Assembly: GCA_014925825.1 (NCBI GenBank)
Contig: JACGCK010000007.1
Coordinates: forward strand, 806,001-870,000
Length of the DNA stretch: 64,000 bases
Origin: Pholiota molesta
Taxonomy: Eukaryota; Basidiomycota; Agaricomycetes; Agaricales; Strophariaceae
Reading direction: 5' to 3'
Positions 1-10,485 of the stretch are shown here, piece after piece. Within the stretch, counting starts at the first letter, position 1. The number at the start of each line of letters is the position of its first letter. Below the pieces are notes generated by a model that made no database searches, was not told where the DNA came from, and saw nothing but the letters and a program-made list of their open reading frames with translations. The position numbers and the translations under genes were made by a program.

Positions 1-499
1 CTATCCAAGTGTTACTTCCGTTCGCCCCCCCCACCCTACACTGACGCTGTACGTTCAACTTTTATATCAATCGTCTTATTGTCTATAAAAATCACAGTAA
101 TGCCCCGCCACATAGTATTACGACTTTACAAACACCAAGCACTTAACCTCTGCCAGTGGTACTACTATAAAGAAATTTGCGACCAATAGCTCAACCCACA
201 ATAGTATGTCTCCGGAACACACTACACCGGAATCATCCTCTCAGTTACCACCATCCTTGACACTTGCCAATGGGCCACTTTCATCCCATCCCACCGCACT
301 TTCTACTTTGGATGGTACAACCGCTATTTCGTCGACGCCTGGGACATCTACTGAAGTAAATGTTTCGTCTGGATTCAAAACGGAGACTACTACAGCTACT
401 TCCACGACAACTGTACCGACAAGTGGAAGTGTTAATCTACGTGGTCAAATTCCAGTAGGGATCCTAGGTGTACTAATGGTACTTCAAGCGCTCTTCTGA
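1..499 (+). CDS. 3' end of a Ser/Thr-rich, probably GPI-anchored surface protein (5' truncated)
   Basis: Only the C-terminal part is inside the window. The reading frame is open from base 1 to 48. It is interrupted by an intron of about 67 bases (GTACGT at 49, CATAG ending at 115) and continues in frame from 116 to the TGA at 497-499. The peptide is dense in Ser and Thr, with runs such as TTTATSTTT. It ends in a short hydrophobic tail (VGILGVLMVLQALF) with no charged residues after it, as expected of a GPI-attachment signal. The product is therefore inferred to be an extracellular or cell-wall mucin-like protein. No catalytic domain is visible because the N-terminus lies upstream. An internal start at the Met of 206 is possible but less likely, because the open frame extends through the intron. 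Confidence 0.5.
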
Positions 500-1035
500 A
501 TCTGTATTGAATATTTTGGCGTATATAAATGGATATAATGTAACTGTGAGGTTCAAGTATGCTCCATCGCTATAGTAATACACGTTCTAATGACCCATGG
601 AACATATGCTTTATTAATATGCAATGTCCATTGGCACTGCAAGCAGGGTCTCAAAGATACGTTGGAATCGCGAAGTTAGTAAAGTAAATTCAGAGGCAAT
701 TGAGAGGAGAGAAATTGGTGCACGGTGCCGAATCGGTCCGGTCACGTGCTGAGTACATCAGAATCAACTTTTTTTTCTTCAACAAGTAACAAATTGAACT
801 ACTTACTCCTTGTATAGTACGAGCACAAACACTGCTTGGAGCTAGCTAGACGGTCAAGATATCTCTGTCCACTCTAACGTTACAATGCCCAACCAATCTG
901 TATCCTCTGGAGCCTATCAACAAAGTTTGAAATAACGCTTGAATAACGCTCGATTGTAGGCTCACTAGGAAATTTTCGAACGCTTTCTTATGTTACAGCT
1001 TTTCATTGGCTTTGAACAACAATCAACCCTGGTAT
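500..1035. other. Intergenic stretch with no recognisable gene
   Basis: No coding frame with basidiomycete-like composition or splice signals was found on either strand. The stretch separates the GPI-type gene from the membrane-protein gene downstream. Confidence 0.5.
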
Positions 1036-4000
1036 GACATTGTAAACCTCCTGAACACTGGCTATGCGAACTTATGAAGCAACTTGGGCCCTCGACAAAA
1101 CGAATTCGAATTGCCTCGCCCTCCATTCGTAATGGAATGCCTGGCTCGAAAAAATGGTTGACGGTGAACGCCTGGTGGACTCAGATAACGACTCTGAATT
1201 CAAACACTAGCACCCGCAAAGGTATAAGTCTTGTCTCACGCGGCCGTGAGTCCTTCATATGCGACCACGGAAAGGTACCGCCTCCGAATCGATGTCCAAA
1301 CCATCGAGGTGGAAGACTACATTGGTGGAATAAGCTTTGAGTTCAATGTCGGGGAGAGTAGTCAGGGACCGTCCGAACCGGATGGCCTTAGCTATGCAGG
1401 CAGCCATGCTGCAATGGAGGGTTTTTACCAGGGCTTGGCATGAAGGTGGGCGCTCTTTGCCATTACAATACTCCGTTGACATCCCTTCTAAGTGACCATT
1501 TAACTATGAAGACAGAAAGTCATTTCCAAACCTCGTATTCCTTGCCTCTCTGCCCTCCTGCCTCTCGCTTACTCTTCCACTGGGATGGAGCGACGAAGGT
1601 ATTCCGCCCCAAGATCACCTTTCCAACCTCCTGGCCTTCTAGACTGTCCCAAGAAGTCACAGTGACGATGTGGACTCTGAGATGTATTCTATCCAGATCG
1701 ACGAAGAAACCCCTCTACAAGACAACTCTGCTACAATCATTCACCCACCCCGATATTTGATTACAAGCAACCGTATGCGAATACGTACGACGACATCGAT
1801 ACGCCATTGCTAACCTTGCATGCTCCGCATATCGTAGCATTACCCTCGCACACCACCGCCAGCAACGTATTGATTGGCTCAGCACCTCGTTCCAGGAGCG
1901 AAATACCACGCGGGCCTCTTGGCCCTCAGTCTGCTTCAATCAACAGTAACTCTTTACCACAGCCTGGTGCTGACGCAGCGGCGCGGCGCCCAAATTCGAC
2001 TGCTGCCATAGCACATCACTCGATGGATCTGTCACCGGCGGCAGCGAAGACATTCAAGGCGCCATTGCTCACACCTGCTGGAACGGACTCGCGTTTCCCA
2101 AGATCCCGCACAGAACATCCGTTTGCGAAGGGATATGAGCCACCGCAGTGGCGTAGGCTCGCCGTACACCTGACCTTGTGTGCCTTGGGTACCCGTTCTT
2201 GTTGCTTTTCGTCTCCGCCTCGAAGGGGAAATCGCTCTTTTGGGCCCGTTTGTTGGTTGGCGTTGGATGTGGTCTGCTTGGTGGAATGCTGGGCTGGAAC
2301 TTGGTGAAGATGGCACGGAGAATTCTAGAAGCTGCCAGTACGATCTGTTTTTGTCTATTATATTTTGCTCATCAACACCTGCTCTAGTATGGGCTACCAT
2401 AATACACCAATCTCGCGTTCCAGATGCTCGGAGCGCTGGGGTTCGCCTGAAGGACTTGCAATGCATTCCGATGAGCCCACAAGTTCTGTGGCGGCGCTGC
2501 GATTACTTTGGGACCGTATTCATACTTTGGAACTGAAAGGGCTTATCGCAAATTTTATGAGTAAGGCACTGGACATTTAGTATATATCTCGTTATCGCAC
2601 TAATCTGACCCGCATTTTCAGTACCCGCAAATGGTCTTTCTGGGTCCTACTCTTTATCTTCAACGTTGTTATCAGTGGAATCCTCCCTTTCATTATGGCA
2701 CGGCTTATCGATATCGGTGTAAATTCTGTGGTGCGTAAATTTCTTCCTTGCGAGACAACGTTTATTGTGAAATTTATGTTTTTGAACTTAGCAACAACAC
2801 GAAACATATTCTGAAATTGCAATCAGGCCGACCTGTCAGCGGAAGACATCACACGAGCACAGAACTTAATAAATGCGGTACAGGTATTGATATTCGTGAT
2901 CCTTTCATTTCATAAGCGCTGATTTTCGCTACCCTTTCATAGGATCCCAATCTGGCGTGGACGCTCGCGCCTCTCTCACTCAAAGCGACGTCCCGACAGC
3001 GGTGTTCTTTACATGGGGTGGCGAATTTGTATACTTCGCTGAGGTTACATTATCTCAACTTATGGATGGGGAACCGGATTTGGCTCGTTCGAGTCGAACA
3101 CAACGGTTCCGTTGAATGCTGATGATCGCGACTGGGTAGAGACCCCTCGACGATTCTGGAACCGGGATCGATATTGAGGTACGTCTGAGGATTATGAGCC
3201 CAGTGACTCCTGGTAGTACATTCGCTTCTCTTCGATCTATAGGTTTCCGAGATGGGGCCTACGTACAAGATGTGCCAACATACCGAGCTTATCAGATAAC
3301 CTCCTTGTATCAACCGACAATCTCACATACCTCTTCACACCACGCGATACACTCAAGAGCCTCTTTACGGATTTTGGGATGGACTTGCCTTCAACGTTTG
3401 AAGTGCCAATCAATCTTACGGATATAATGAATACCAATGATACCCGACAGCTCTCGAAAGGGCTTGACCAACAGAGCATAGCCATGGGCGGTAGGTCGAT
3501 ATATTTTCCTGCGTTGATATGGCGCGCGTCAAATCTTAGCATAGGAATTGATTATATTCCTCATAGCCGTGTTTCTAGACGATGGCGCAGGATATAGCAC
3601 GAGAAGTGCACCTTTCAATCTTGGTGTGTAAAATTTCATCGAACGCAAGGAAGAAATAGCTAAATGTTTTATCCAGGAGACTTCGGCACAGGCTTTGTCA
3701 CTCTTGAGACTGCTCTCATTCGGCTTAACACGACATTACGCCGCATGGTGTCTTCCCAACGCTTAGTCCCATTCCTGTTCCAGATGTGCAAGGATTCGAT
3801 ACGTTTCTCGGATATGACGCTGCTGTATGTCTGCAGCTGTATGAGCCTGGATCCTCGAGGTCTACAACTGTACCGTTGCGCCACCGACGTCCATGCGAAT
3901 AGTACAGAAGGCGGCGGTAGTGAGCGATCTGGATTTACATAAGAAGGGCCAAACGCAGGAAACAAGATGGGCCCGCCGTTGAATGGTGCGAATACAGGCG

Positions 4001-4674
4001 GATTGAATTCCACCGAATTGGCGCCAGTGTAAGTAATACTTATTTGTTTCACCGCTCTCTTGATTTTGAACCTATTTTTTTTTTCAGCTGGACTGTAGCG
4101 CACCAAAATGCAATTAATGCTATGCCAAGGACAGTGGGCGCTCAGGGCGTTATCTACCCTCACCAACAGTGCGTGTGCCCTGACTTTCCAATTTGGTTAT
4201 GTCACAATAAAACCTGCTACAGATCGCCTCGTTCACTTCATCCTCCGGACCTCTTTCCTATACATCTTTGATACCATCTTCCTACGCGCACGCGCGCTCT
4301 CTTGCCGACGCCTCAATCCTCCTGCCTTACCTTGCTGGCTCAGCCCCGAGCCTTGCCCGGCGTTATTCCGACCGCCTCCTCACCACCACCTCTATCCACG
4401 CTCTTGGCATGGCGTGCTTACTCGCTGGCGTATGTTTGTTGGGATTGGTAGTGGGTTGTGGGTACCACGGTTACCGCTAGAGATACCGCGTAGAGGAACC
4501 GGAGTATTTTCATGGGTCGTTGCATTCGGATTTGGTCTTAAGACGCGGGGTGGGGAGGGTGAACTTATGCTGGAAGATGATTTAGGTGTTAGGGGTGGAT
4601 ATAAGAAAGGGATGGAGTTGCAGGAATTGAAAGAAAGCCTTGGCGAAGCCAGGCTGAGATGGGTTGCGGGATAG
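1036..4674 (+). CDS. Frame-broken multi-pass membrane protein, basidiomycete-specific family
   Basis: Coding-like segments in changing frames can be followed over 3.6 kb. They include an acidic, Ser-rich N-terminal part (about 1660-2150) and a first membrane segment at 2175-2335 (WARLLVGVGCGLLGGMLGWN). A second membrane segment lies at 2622-2732 (FIFNVVISGILPFIMARLID). A luminal or extracellular-type part follows at 3000-4250 (motifs AVFFTWGGEFVYF, GYDAAVCLQLYEP, WTVAHQNAINAM), then a hydrophobic C-terminal region ending at the TAG of 4672-4674. Plausible introns are 2338-2387, about 2730-2820, 2886-2942 and one near 4030-4087. The frame changes at roughly 1760, 2175, 2455, 2580, 3110, 3180 and 3900. 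Several breaks look like one missing base in a short run, for example GG to G near 2456. I recognise the layout as a family widespread in mushrooms but of unknown function. It could be a decaying copy or an intact gene with sequence errors. The start is uncertain. Confidence 0.5.
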
Positions 4675-5349
4675 TGATGACTGAGCTTTTTTGAAGGTCG
4701 ATCGGTGGTATATGACATGTTTATAGCACTAAATGGTTAAAATGTATGCTCATCTGTATGATATACCATATGCATTTTTTTGCAACAGATCTAATCAGTA
4801 TTTATTGTAGGCGTCTCGCCTCGAGTTCAGACAAGATTTAATACATGGACAACTCAATAGAGTACACGCAAATATTCTGATCGTCTTCCACATCAGCAAT
4901 GTATGAAAGCAATCCAGTCTTGAGCATTCAATCCCAAACAGTGAATTGGAGAAGAACGAAACGCAGCCAGTCACGTTGTATGTGGGAAAAAAATTCAAAT
5001 GGATAGTGACATGCAAACTTCGACTTATGGTGTCAATTCTTTTTTGGCGCTAAGACGATAGTGCGCGCACAAATAACCACATGTGAAAACGACATGTTGG
5101 GCCATCGAAGCGAATGAGAAGGTGAAGATAGGGAATCTCAAAAGCGTAGTGATTCCCAATACAGGACTGTCGCATTTGTCTTGTCGAAATAGAGAATGGG
5201 TGGCGCATTTATGCTCAAATAGATATAGGCCGAACAACATATAGCGAGGGACATCGACGAGTTTGGTTCTTTAGGAAGTTCGAGATCCAGGTGATGAGTT
5301 CTACGGGACAATAAATTCAGCTCTATGAATTGTGAAGTTCTTGCTTACA
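4675..5349. other. No recognisable gene
   Basis: AT-rich sequence downstream of the membrane-protein gene and of the minus-strand gene that ends at 5350. The short open frames have no family resemblance or splice logic. It probably holds the 3' untranslated regions of two convergent genes. Confidence 0.4.
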
Positions 5350-6306
5350 CTATGCCTTTGAATTCTTGATGAATCTGAGCAGATCATCAGCCATGGCCTG
5401 CTTTGGTATCGGGAGGTACATAACCCGTTTCTCTCCCATCCAGTAGTTCGATGCAAGAGGGCTCCTGGAACTGGAACTGGGATGGCGCTTCCTTCGTGAA
5501 ACGAGACAGTGGTAACTGGTTTGATGATATCTAGAACTCGTATAACAAGTGTAGGGCCGAATTGCGTGTGTTGCGGAAGGTCCGATAATTCGAACCGTAC
5601 TCTGATAGAACCTAACAATAACTCGTTCAGCGCAAGAATAAAGATCTGAGGACGAAAAATGTCTAACCTGACAATGGAAATATTCTACACCATTTCTTTT
5701 TTCGAAGAACGCCGTTCTTGGCAAGTCGCAATCGATGAGTTTTGCACGGGTAATGAACGTGACCTTGCATTTTTCGTGGGCAACATCGACAATAAAGGGT
5801 TGTGAGAGGGAATGGAGGTAACTATCCCGGAATTTCCAGTTTGGTGATATCTTTTATGAGTTCCTCATCAATGAGTTTTTCATCTCGCAATAAAGACAAA
5901 AATCCCAAGCGATTAGGTCCTTGATGAGATTCGGATCCTTATAGCCCCATGCATCTCCCTTCAAGCTCAGCAAATCCCGACCAGAGTCAAACAGTTCCGG
6001 ACTATCGCAAATTCTGAAGTGCACACTCCCGCTCAATTTAGGCATGTTTGGGGAATGGTGATAATAGAGGAAGCCTCTCGTATTCTCGGGGAAGGAGTTA
6101 TACCAAGGCGCCGTATGCTTGCTTGCATAACGAAGCTTCACAGCAGGACAGGGATGCTTGGTAAGGAAGTGCAAAGTTGCACTATTCTTCCCAGACAAGT
6201 CGAGAATCTCTTGGCCCACAGTTGACAATCGTTCAGGCCGCAGGGTACGCAGGACACGAGTTTCACGGTGTGTTTTTCTGGGCTTCTCTATGGACGTCTG
6301 CGACAT
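5350..6306 (-). pseudogene. Frame-broken member of an expanded mushroom-specific protein family
   Basis: The minus strand starts at the ATG of 6306-6304. The first 130 residues or so include GFLYYHHSPNMPKLSG and VHFRICDSPELF, which I recognise as the hallmark of a small cytosolic protein family duplicated many times in Agaricomycetes, function unknown. After residue 143 the frame must change near 5890 to read an acidic helix (LIDEELIKDITKLE) and again near 5840 to read SLSQPFIVDVAHEKCKVTFI. A further change near 5640-5600 gives VRFELSDLPQHTQFGPTLVI, and a last one near 5470 gives the typical ending RVMYLPIPKQAMADDLLRFI. The TAG is at 5352-5350. At least three breaks in under 1 kb suggest either decay or a low-quality sequence patch. 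No in-frame nonsense change was seen apart from the shifts. Confidence 0.5.
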
Positions 6307-7465
6307 GGAACTTCATTGTGGGTACATCACTGTATTTAAATTTTGTTGAAACGCACCGATAGCCTTCTCGTTCCTGACCAATCCCCACCAGGTATGCATG
6401 GTACAATGTCTAAAGAGGTCAGACATCGAATATGAAGATAGCTAAAGTTGCTTCGGAAGCGAGATATGTTGCAACGTGTTATCGAATTGAAGAGCATAGC
6501 GATCTTGTAGCAAAAAGAGACGCATAAAGCCTGCTTGTTCAAATTTCGGACAGGTCAAGACCAAGTCAAGATCGTCAATGGAGGTGTGTTGAATGCGACG
6601 TACCAATTGTCCACCCAACTTCGATTGTCGTGCGTCTTGTCAATATTGTATTATTGTCAGTGACTCTGAAGCAAGAGGCTATGACATTTCAACGTTTCAA
6701 CGTCAATGTGCACGTGTTAATTATCTGTTCGGTCACGGGCAATGGCATAGAAATCAAAGAATGCCATTGCCACTTGAACCACTACGATCAGGATCTGAAC
6801 GCCGACTCGAAGACCTGAGCCTAAGGCTCAAGTGCTCACAAAAGGGACTGACTTGTAGACGGATCATGCGTTGCGTCAGTGGATGTAATATCGGTGGACG
6901 CAAAGTCGAAAGGATGATCATGAGAGTATTCGGATGGACCCTTGAAGAAGCAGTGCCTTATGTCGCCCTTCCCAACTTCCTCGAACCCGTTGAACGATAT
7001 TGCTGATAAAATTGGAGACCAACGACTCAATGAGTGTACCCGGTAAGACAACGACATATACCGATTGACTCTACAACTGATTTTTCTATTATTTGAGGAG
7101 TTACAAGCCGATTGCCCACCACACGCAACGAGAAGGCTGAGCATAGCGAGATGTATGACATGGTATGTAAAAGCTATATCTTGAAACGACGTATGCACTC
7201 ATGATACTCGGACAGGAGTAGATTGCACATTAGAGACCACAGTCGCTCATGGTCAATCACTAGTAAAAGCCTTAAACGACTTCATCGTCTCCATCATACC
7301 GATGCAAACAGTAGCATCAAGTGAATGATAAGTTTATTTGAAATGTTCTAGCAGCGGCTTAATCTTTCATCCTTCCTTAACTGTTATAGGGGAGAACAAG
7401 GGTCGTCTCTTTCGCTCAACCAAACCTGACCGGCGCCTAATTTACGCCCTACGACATTAGTTCAC
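6307..7465. other. No convincing gene; possible fragments
   Basis: Several medium open frames exist on both strands (6593-7006 plus, 6836-7198 minus), but none has recognisable motifs, and frames and stops alternate quickly. The minus strand between 7198 and 6336 has leucine-rich pieces that might be the remains of an F-box/LRR-type gene. I cannot support that call. Confidence 0.3.
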
Positions 7466-7834
7466 AGCCACGCTGTATTAGGCCCCGAAGCCAAGGAGTT
7501 CATATTCGCGTTGCAGAAACTCATATTGGATACAATTGGCTCCAGTTCAGATGTCGCTATAGCCGATGAAGGAATATCAAGCTCAAAAGGTATGAAAGTT
7601 ATCCCTCCTCACTGGACTGGAAAATAATACATGCTCGACATGACGTGTTGTAGATAATGCATCCATGTTCGACAAGCACCTTGTACCTGTTACGATGACA
7701 CGAACACCTACGCTCAGTGAAATTTTTGGTGATATAGGTAACATAAATCTACTGTCCAATTGTAAGACCTGGTACTTAACCCTCTAGCCATGGATGAAGG
7801 AGATCATGATAGGCCCACGAAAGGTATGCATGCA
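7466..7834 (+). CDS. Short exons of an unrecognised gene, possibly the 5' part of the HET gene
   Basis: Three short open segments join in one frame through phase-1 introns. The first (about 7466-7590) encodes an amphipathic helix with GPEAKEFIFALQKLILDTIG. The second (about 7654-7735) contains TMTRTPTLSEIFGDI, and the third (about 7789-7823) contains DEGDHDRPTK. The introns begin GTATGA and GTAACA and end TTGTAG and CTCTAG. Phase is kept across both junctions, which is unlikely by chance. No family is recognised. The next junction toward the HET coding region at 8131 could not be resolved, so it may be a separate small gene or upstream exons of that gene. Confidence 0.35.
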
Positions 7835-8130
7835 TATTATTCCTAGGTCGAGGGAATGCGAGTCAGGGAACTATTTCACCTCTGGTATACGTTAGATGTC
7901 GAAACATCGCCGTCTGAGAAAGTGCAAGGAAAGATGCGCGCTTTCAACGGACAAGCAATACCTACGATGACCATAGGACCCTTACAAACACAGCTCAACA
8001 GTCAGTCGAATTTGCATCGTGTATGGCCACCGATTAGTGTGAATCCATATAATTTTAATACCTCAGTTCCAGGATACTTGAAGGTGCTTGATTTATCACT
8101 CGATGCATTGCGCCAACATATTTTCAACAA

Positions 8131-9670
8131 GATGCCCATCCGTTTGCTCTGCTTCCAATCTTATGGCTCCGATTTTAGGATATCCCTTCTCGAGAAAGCG
8201 GGATCTTTACGCACCTCGCCGCCAAGTTCGGGCCCAATTTTCTGAGCCTCATTTCATGGCCAACATCCGGATGGCACCTTCTATTCAAATCAGGCTGGAA
8301 GAAGAGTGGTACAGCATCGAAGAATGGATATCGGCCTTTGCGAAATACGCTATATTGTCGCACACCTGGATCCACGCAGCGCCAGGCGAAATCACCTACG
8401 ATCATTGGAACAAGAAGCAATACGCGCGCGGTGAGCCCGGCTACGAAAAGCTCCTGAATTTCTGCAAGGTCCCGAGAGAGACTACGGCGTCACGCTCGGG
8501 TGGATGGACACGGTCTGCATCAACAAGGAGAGCAGCGCCGAGCTCGACGAATCGATTCGGTCCATGTTCAAATGGTACCGCGATGCCTCCATATGCCTTA
8601 CGTACCTTGCCAAACCCATGTGTTGTCAGACATGAGCTGCGATCCGTGGTTCACCCGCGGCTGGACGTTGCAGGAGCTGCTCGCCCCGTCCCGCTTCAAA
8701 TTCTACACCGCACACTGGGGCGTGTTGGCGCCTGGCGCCAACGACAAGTTCAATCCGCTGATCCACATGCAGATTACAGCAGCGACATCGATCACTTCAA
8801 CAGAACTTCTCAATTCCTTCCTGAGGACGTCACCGCCGGCGGCGTGGTGTACAGGAAAGACGGCTACTCTGGCATCTCCCGCCGGATGGAGTGGGCAGCG
8901 CGGCGGCGGGTCACGCGCGAGGAGGACCAGGCGTACTCGCTCATGGGGCTCTTCAACGTCAGCATGTCGATCGCGTACGGCGAGGGCGCGGAGCGCGCCT
9001 TCCTGCGCCTCCTGAAGAAGATCCTCGCCGCGTCCACGTATAATTCCGACATGTTCAACTGGGCGGCGGATCGCCGCGGCGCCAGCAGCGCGTCCGTGAC
9101 GTTCCGGAACCCGTCCTCGCTGCTGCCCACGAGATTGCAGGACTACCTGCAGCGCGCCAAGGTTCCGCTGGGCCAGGGGTGGACGGTGGAGCCCATCCTG
9201 TTCTCGCATTTGGGGCTGCGTCTCCAAGTGTTGCTGGCGCCTGCTGTTTTAGCGGCCAATCCAAACGCGGGGTACCGCGCGATAGGGGATTATGCTTGCC
9301 AAGCGAAGATTGCCTGCGTCGATCAGGATGCATCCGCACTCTACGACGGAACGTACAACCTCCTTGACGAGGATCTCTTTTCTTCGCGCATTTCACGACA
9401 GCGTGACCATCAACCTCACTGACCTTTGGCATACTCAATTTCTTGGAAGGCGACTCCAGTGTCAGCTTCCACGTATCATCCATTGCCGTGGCCTTGTATT
9501 GCAAAGAGCCTCCAGGGATGGTCTCAGCGCAGGGACGCCCCAAGAGGATCCACACGAAGGAGCCTATTATCTGCGCATTCGAGAACACAGAGGATCACCA
9601 TCTAAAGGGGGATATATTGATGAGTGATTTGGCTGAGCATGGCTTGCAATTAGTTACTTTGTATCTGTAA
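8131..9670 (+). CDS. HET-domain protein (heterokaryon-incompatibility type), frame-broken
   Basis: The N-terminus MPIRLLCFQSYGSDF is followed by the hallmark HET segments. YAILSHTW and EITYDHWNKK lie at 8346-8420, the segment DTVCINKESSAELDESI at 8500-8555, DPWFTRGWTLQELLAPS at 8645-8695, and ISRRMEWAARRRVTREEDQAYSLMGLFNV near 8870-8960. Known HET proteins of filamentous fungi trigger growth arrest or cell death after non-self recognition. This one is presumably cytosolic. The frame must change near 8235, 8475, 8620 and 8790-8820, and again after 9380 to reach the C-terminal part (ILNFLEGDSSVSFHVSSIAV, stop near 9668). At 8475 one G appears to be missing from a GG. The gene may be a relic or an intact gene with sequence errors. 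Its last 430 bases are duplicated just downstream. Confidence 0.65.
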
Positions 9671-9745
9671 AGATGTACGAGTACAAGCGACTTCAGAAGG
9701 GATTAGCGACGAGTCGAATACGTTAGATGACATACACAAACAAAT
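9238..9745 (+). repeat. Tandem duplication, copy 1 (3' end of the HET gene)
   Basis: The segment running from the C-terminal HET coding sequence into its 3' flank recurs directly downstream at 9765-10345. Shared landmarks include GGGGTACCGCGCGATA, GCCAAGCGAAGAT, CGCCCCAAGAGAATC-like and GGAGCCTATTAT-like blocks and the closing GACATACACAAA. Confidence 0.7.
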
Positions 9746-9764
9746 TGATCAAGTACCACGGGCT

Positions 9765-10345
9765 CTGCTGGTTTGGCGACCAATCCAGATGCGGGGTACC
9801 GCGCGATATGGGATTACGCATGCCAAGCGAAGATAGCCTGCGTCGATCGCATCCGCACTATTATCTATGCGACGGAGCGTACAACGCTAGCGTGACCGTC
9901 AGACCTCGCTGTCCTTTGGCGCACTCAATTTCTTGGAAGGCGACACTAGTGTTAGCTTCTACGTCCATTGCCGCGACCCTGTATTTGAAGGAGCCTCTAG
10001 GGATGGTTAGCGCATAGGGACGCCCCAAGAGAATCTACACGAAGGAGCCTATTATTTGCGCATTCGAGAATATACACTGCTGGAGGTGATCATGTTCCAT
10101 GTGAAAACAGCCCGGAGAAAGTGTATTTTAACCTGTTGCATAGGCTGTTCCAGAAAAACTTCGGAACAGCCTTGAAACCTGTTCACAATAGGCTGTTCCA
10201 AAGAAACAGCCATTGCCTCCAGCAGTGATAGAAGACCACGATCTAAAGGCGATATATCAAGATGATTTGGTAAGCATGGCTTGCAATTTAGCCATTCAGA
10301 AGGGGATTACCGACAAGGCTACGCTATATGACATACACAAAATGA
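9765..10345 (+). repeat. Tandem duplication, copy 2 (degenerate, carries a MITE)
   Basis: A degenerate second copy of the HET 3' end, lined up with 9238-9745 in the same order. It has small deletions and substitutions and is not a functional reading frame. It is interrupted at 10075-10227 by an inserted miniature element. Removing the element plus one ATA restores exact collinearity with copy 1. Confidence 0.7.
10075..10227. mobile_element. 153-bp non-autonomous DNA transposon (MITE), CACTG ends, ATA target duplication
   Basis: The element starts CACTGCTGGAGG and ends with the exact reverse complement CCTCCAGCAGTG. It is flanked on both sides by ATA (10072-10074 and 10228-10230). The paralogous sequence near 9590 is the empty site: it has the same neighbours, one three-base target and no insert. 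The 12-bp inverted ends starting CACTG and the 3-bp duplication fit the CACTA/EnSpm-like class. That assignment is inference. The interior contains further palindromic pieces (AGGCTGTTCC...GGAACAGCC) and no coding capacity. Confidence 0.75.
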
Positions 10346-10485
10346 TAGATACAGTTATTTATAAAGAAAGCAAAAGTAAATGAGAGCGAAACGCTTTCGA
10401 CGAAGAAAAGATATGAACTCGGGGCGACCCGCCCAGCGAGAACGGCCACGCTAAGCGCCCAAATATCAGCCTCTGCAGTGCGCGC

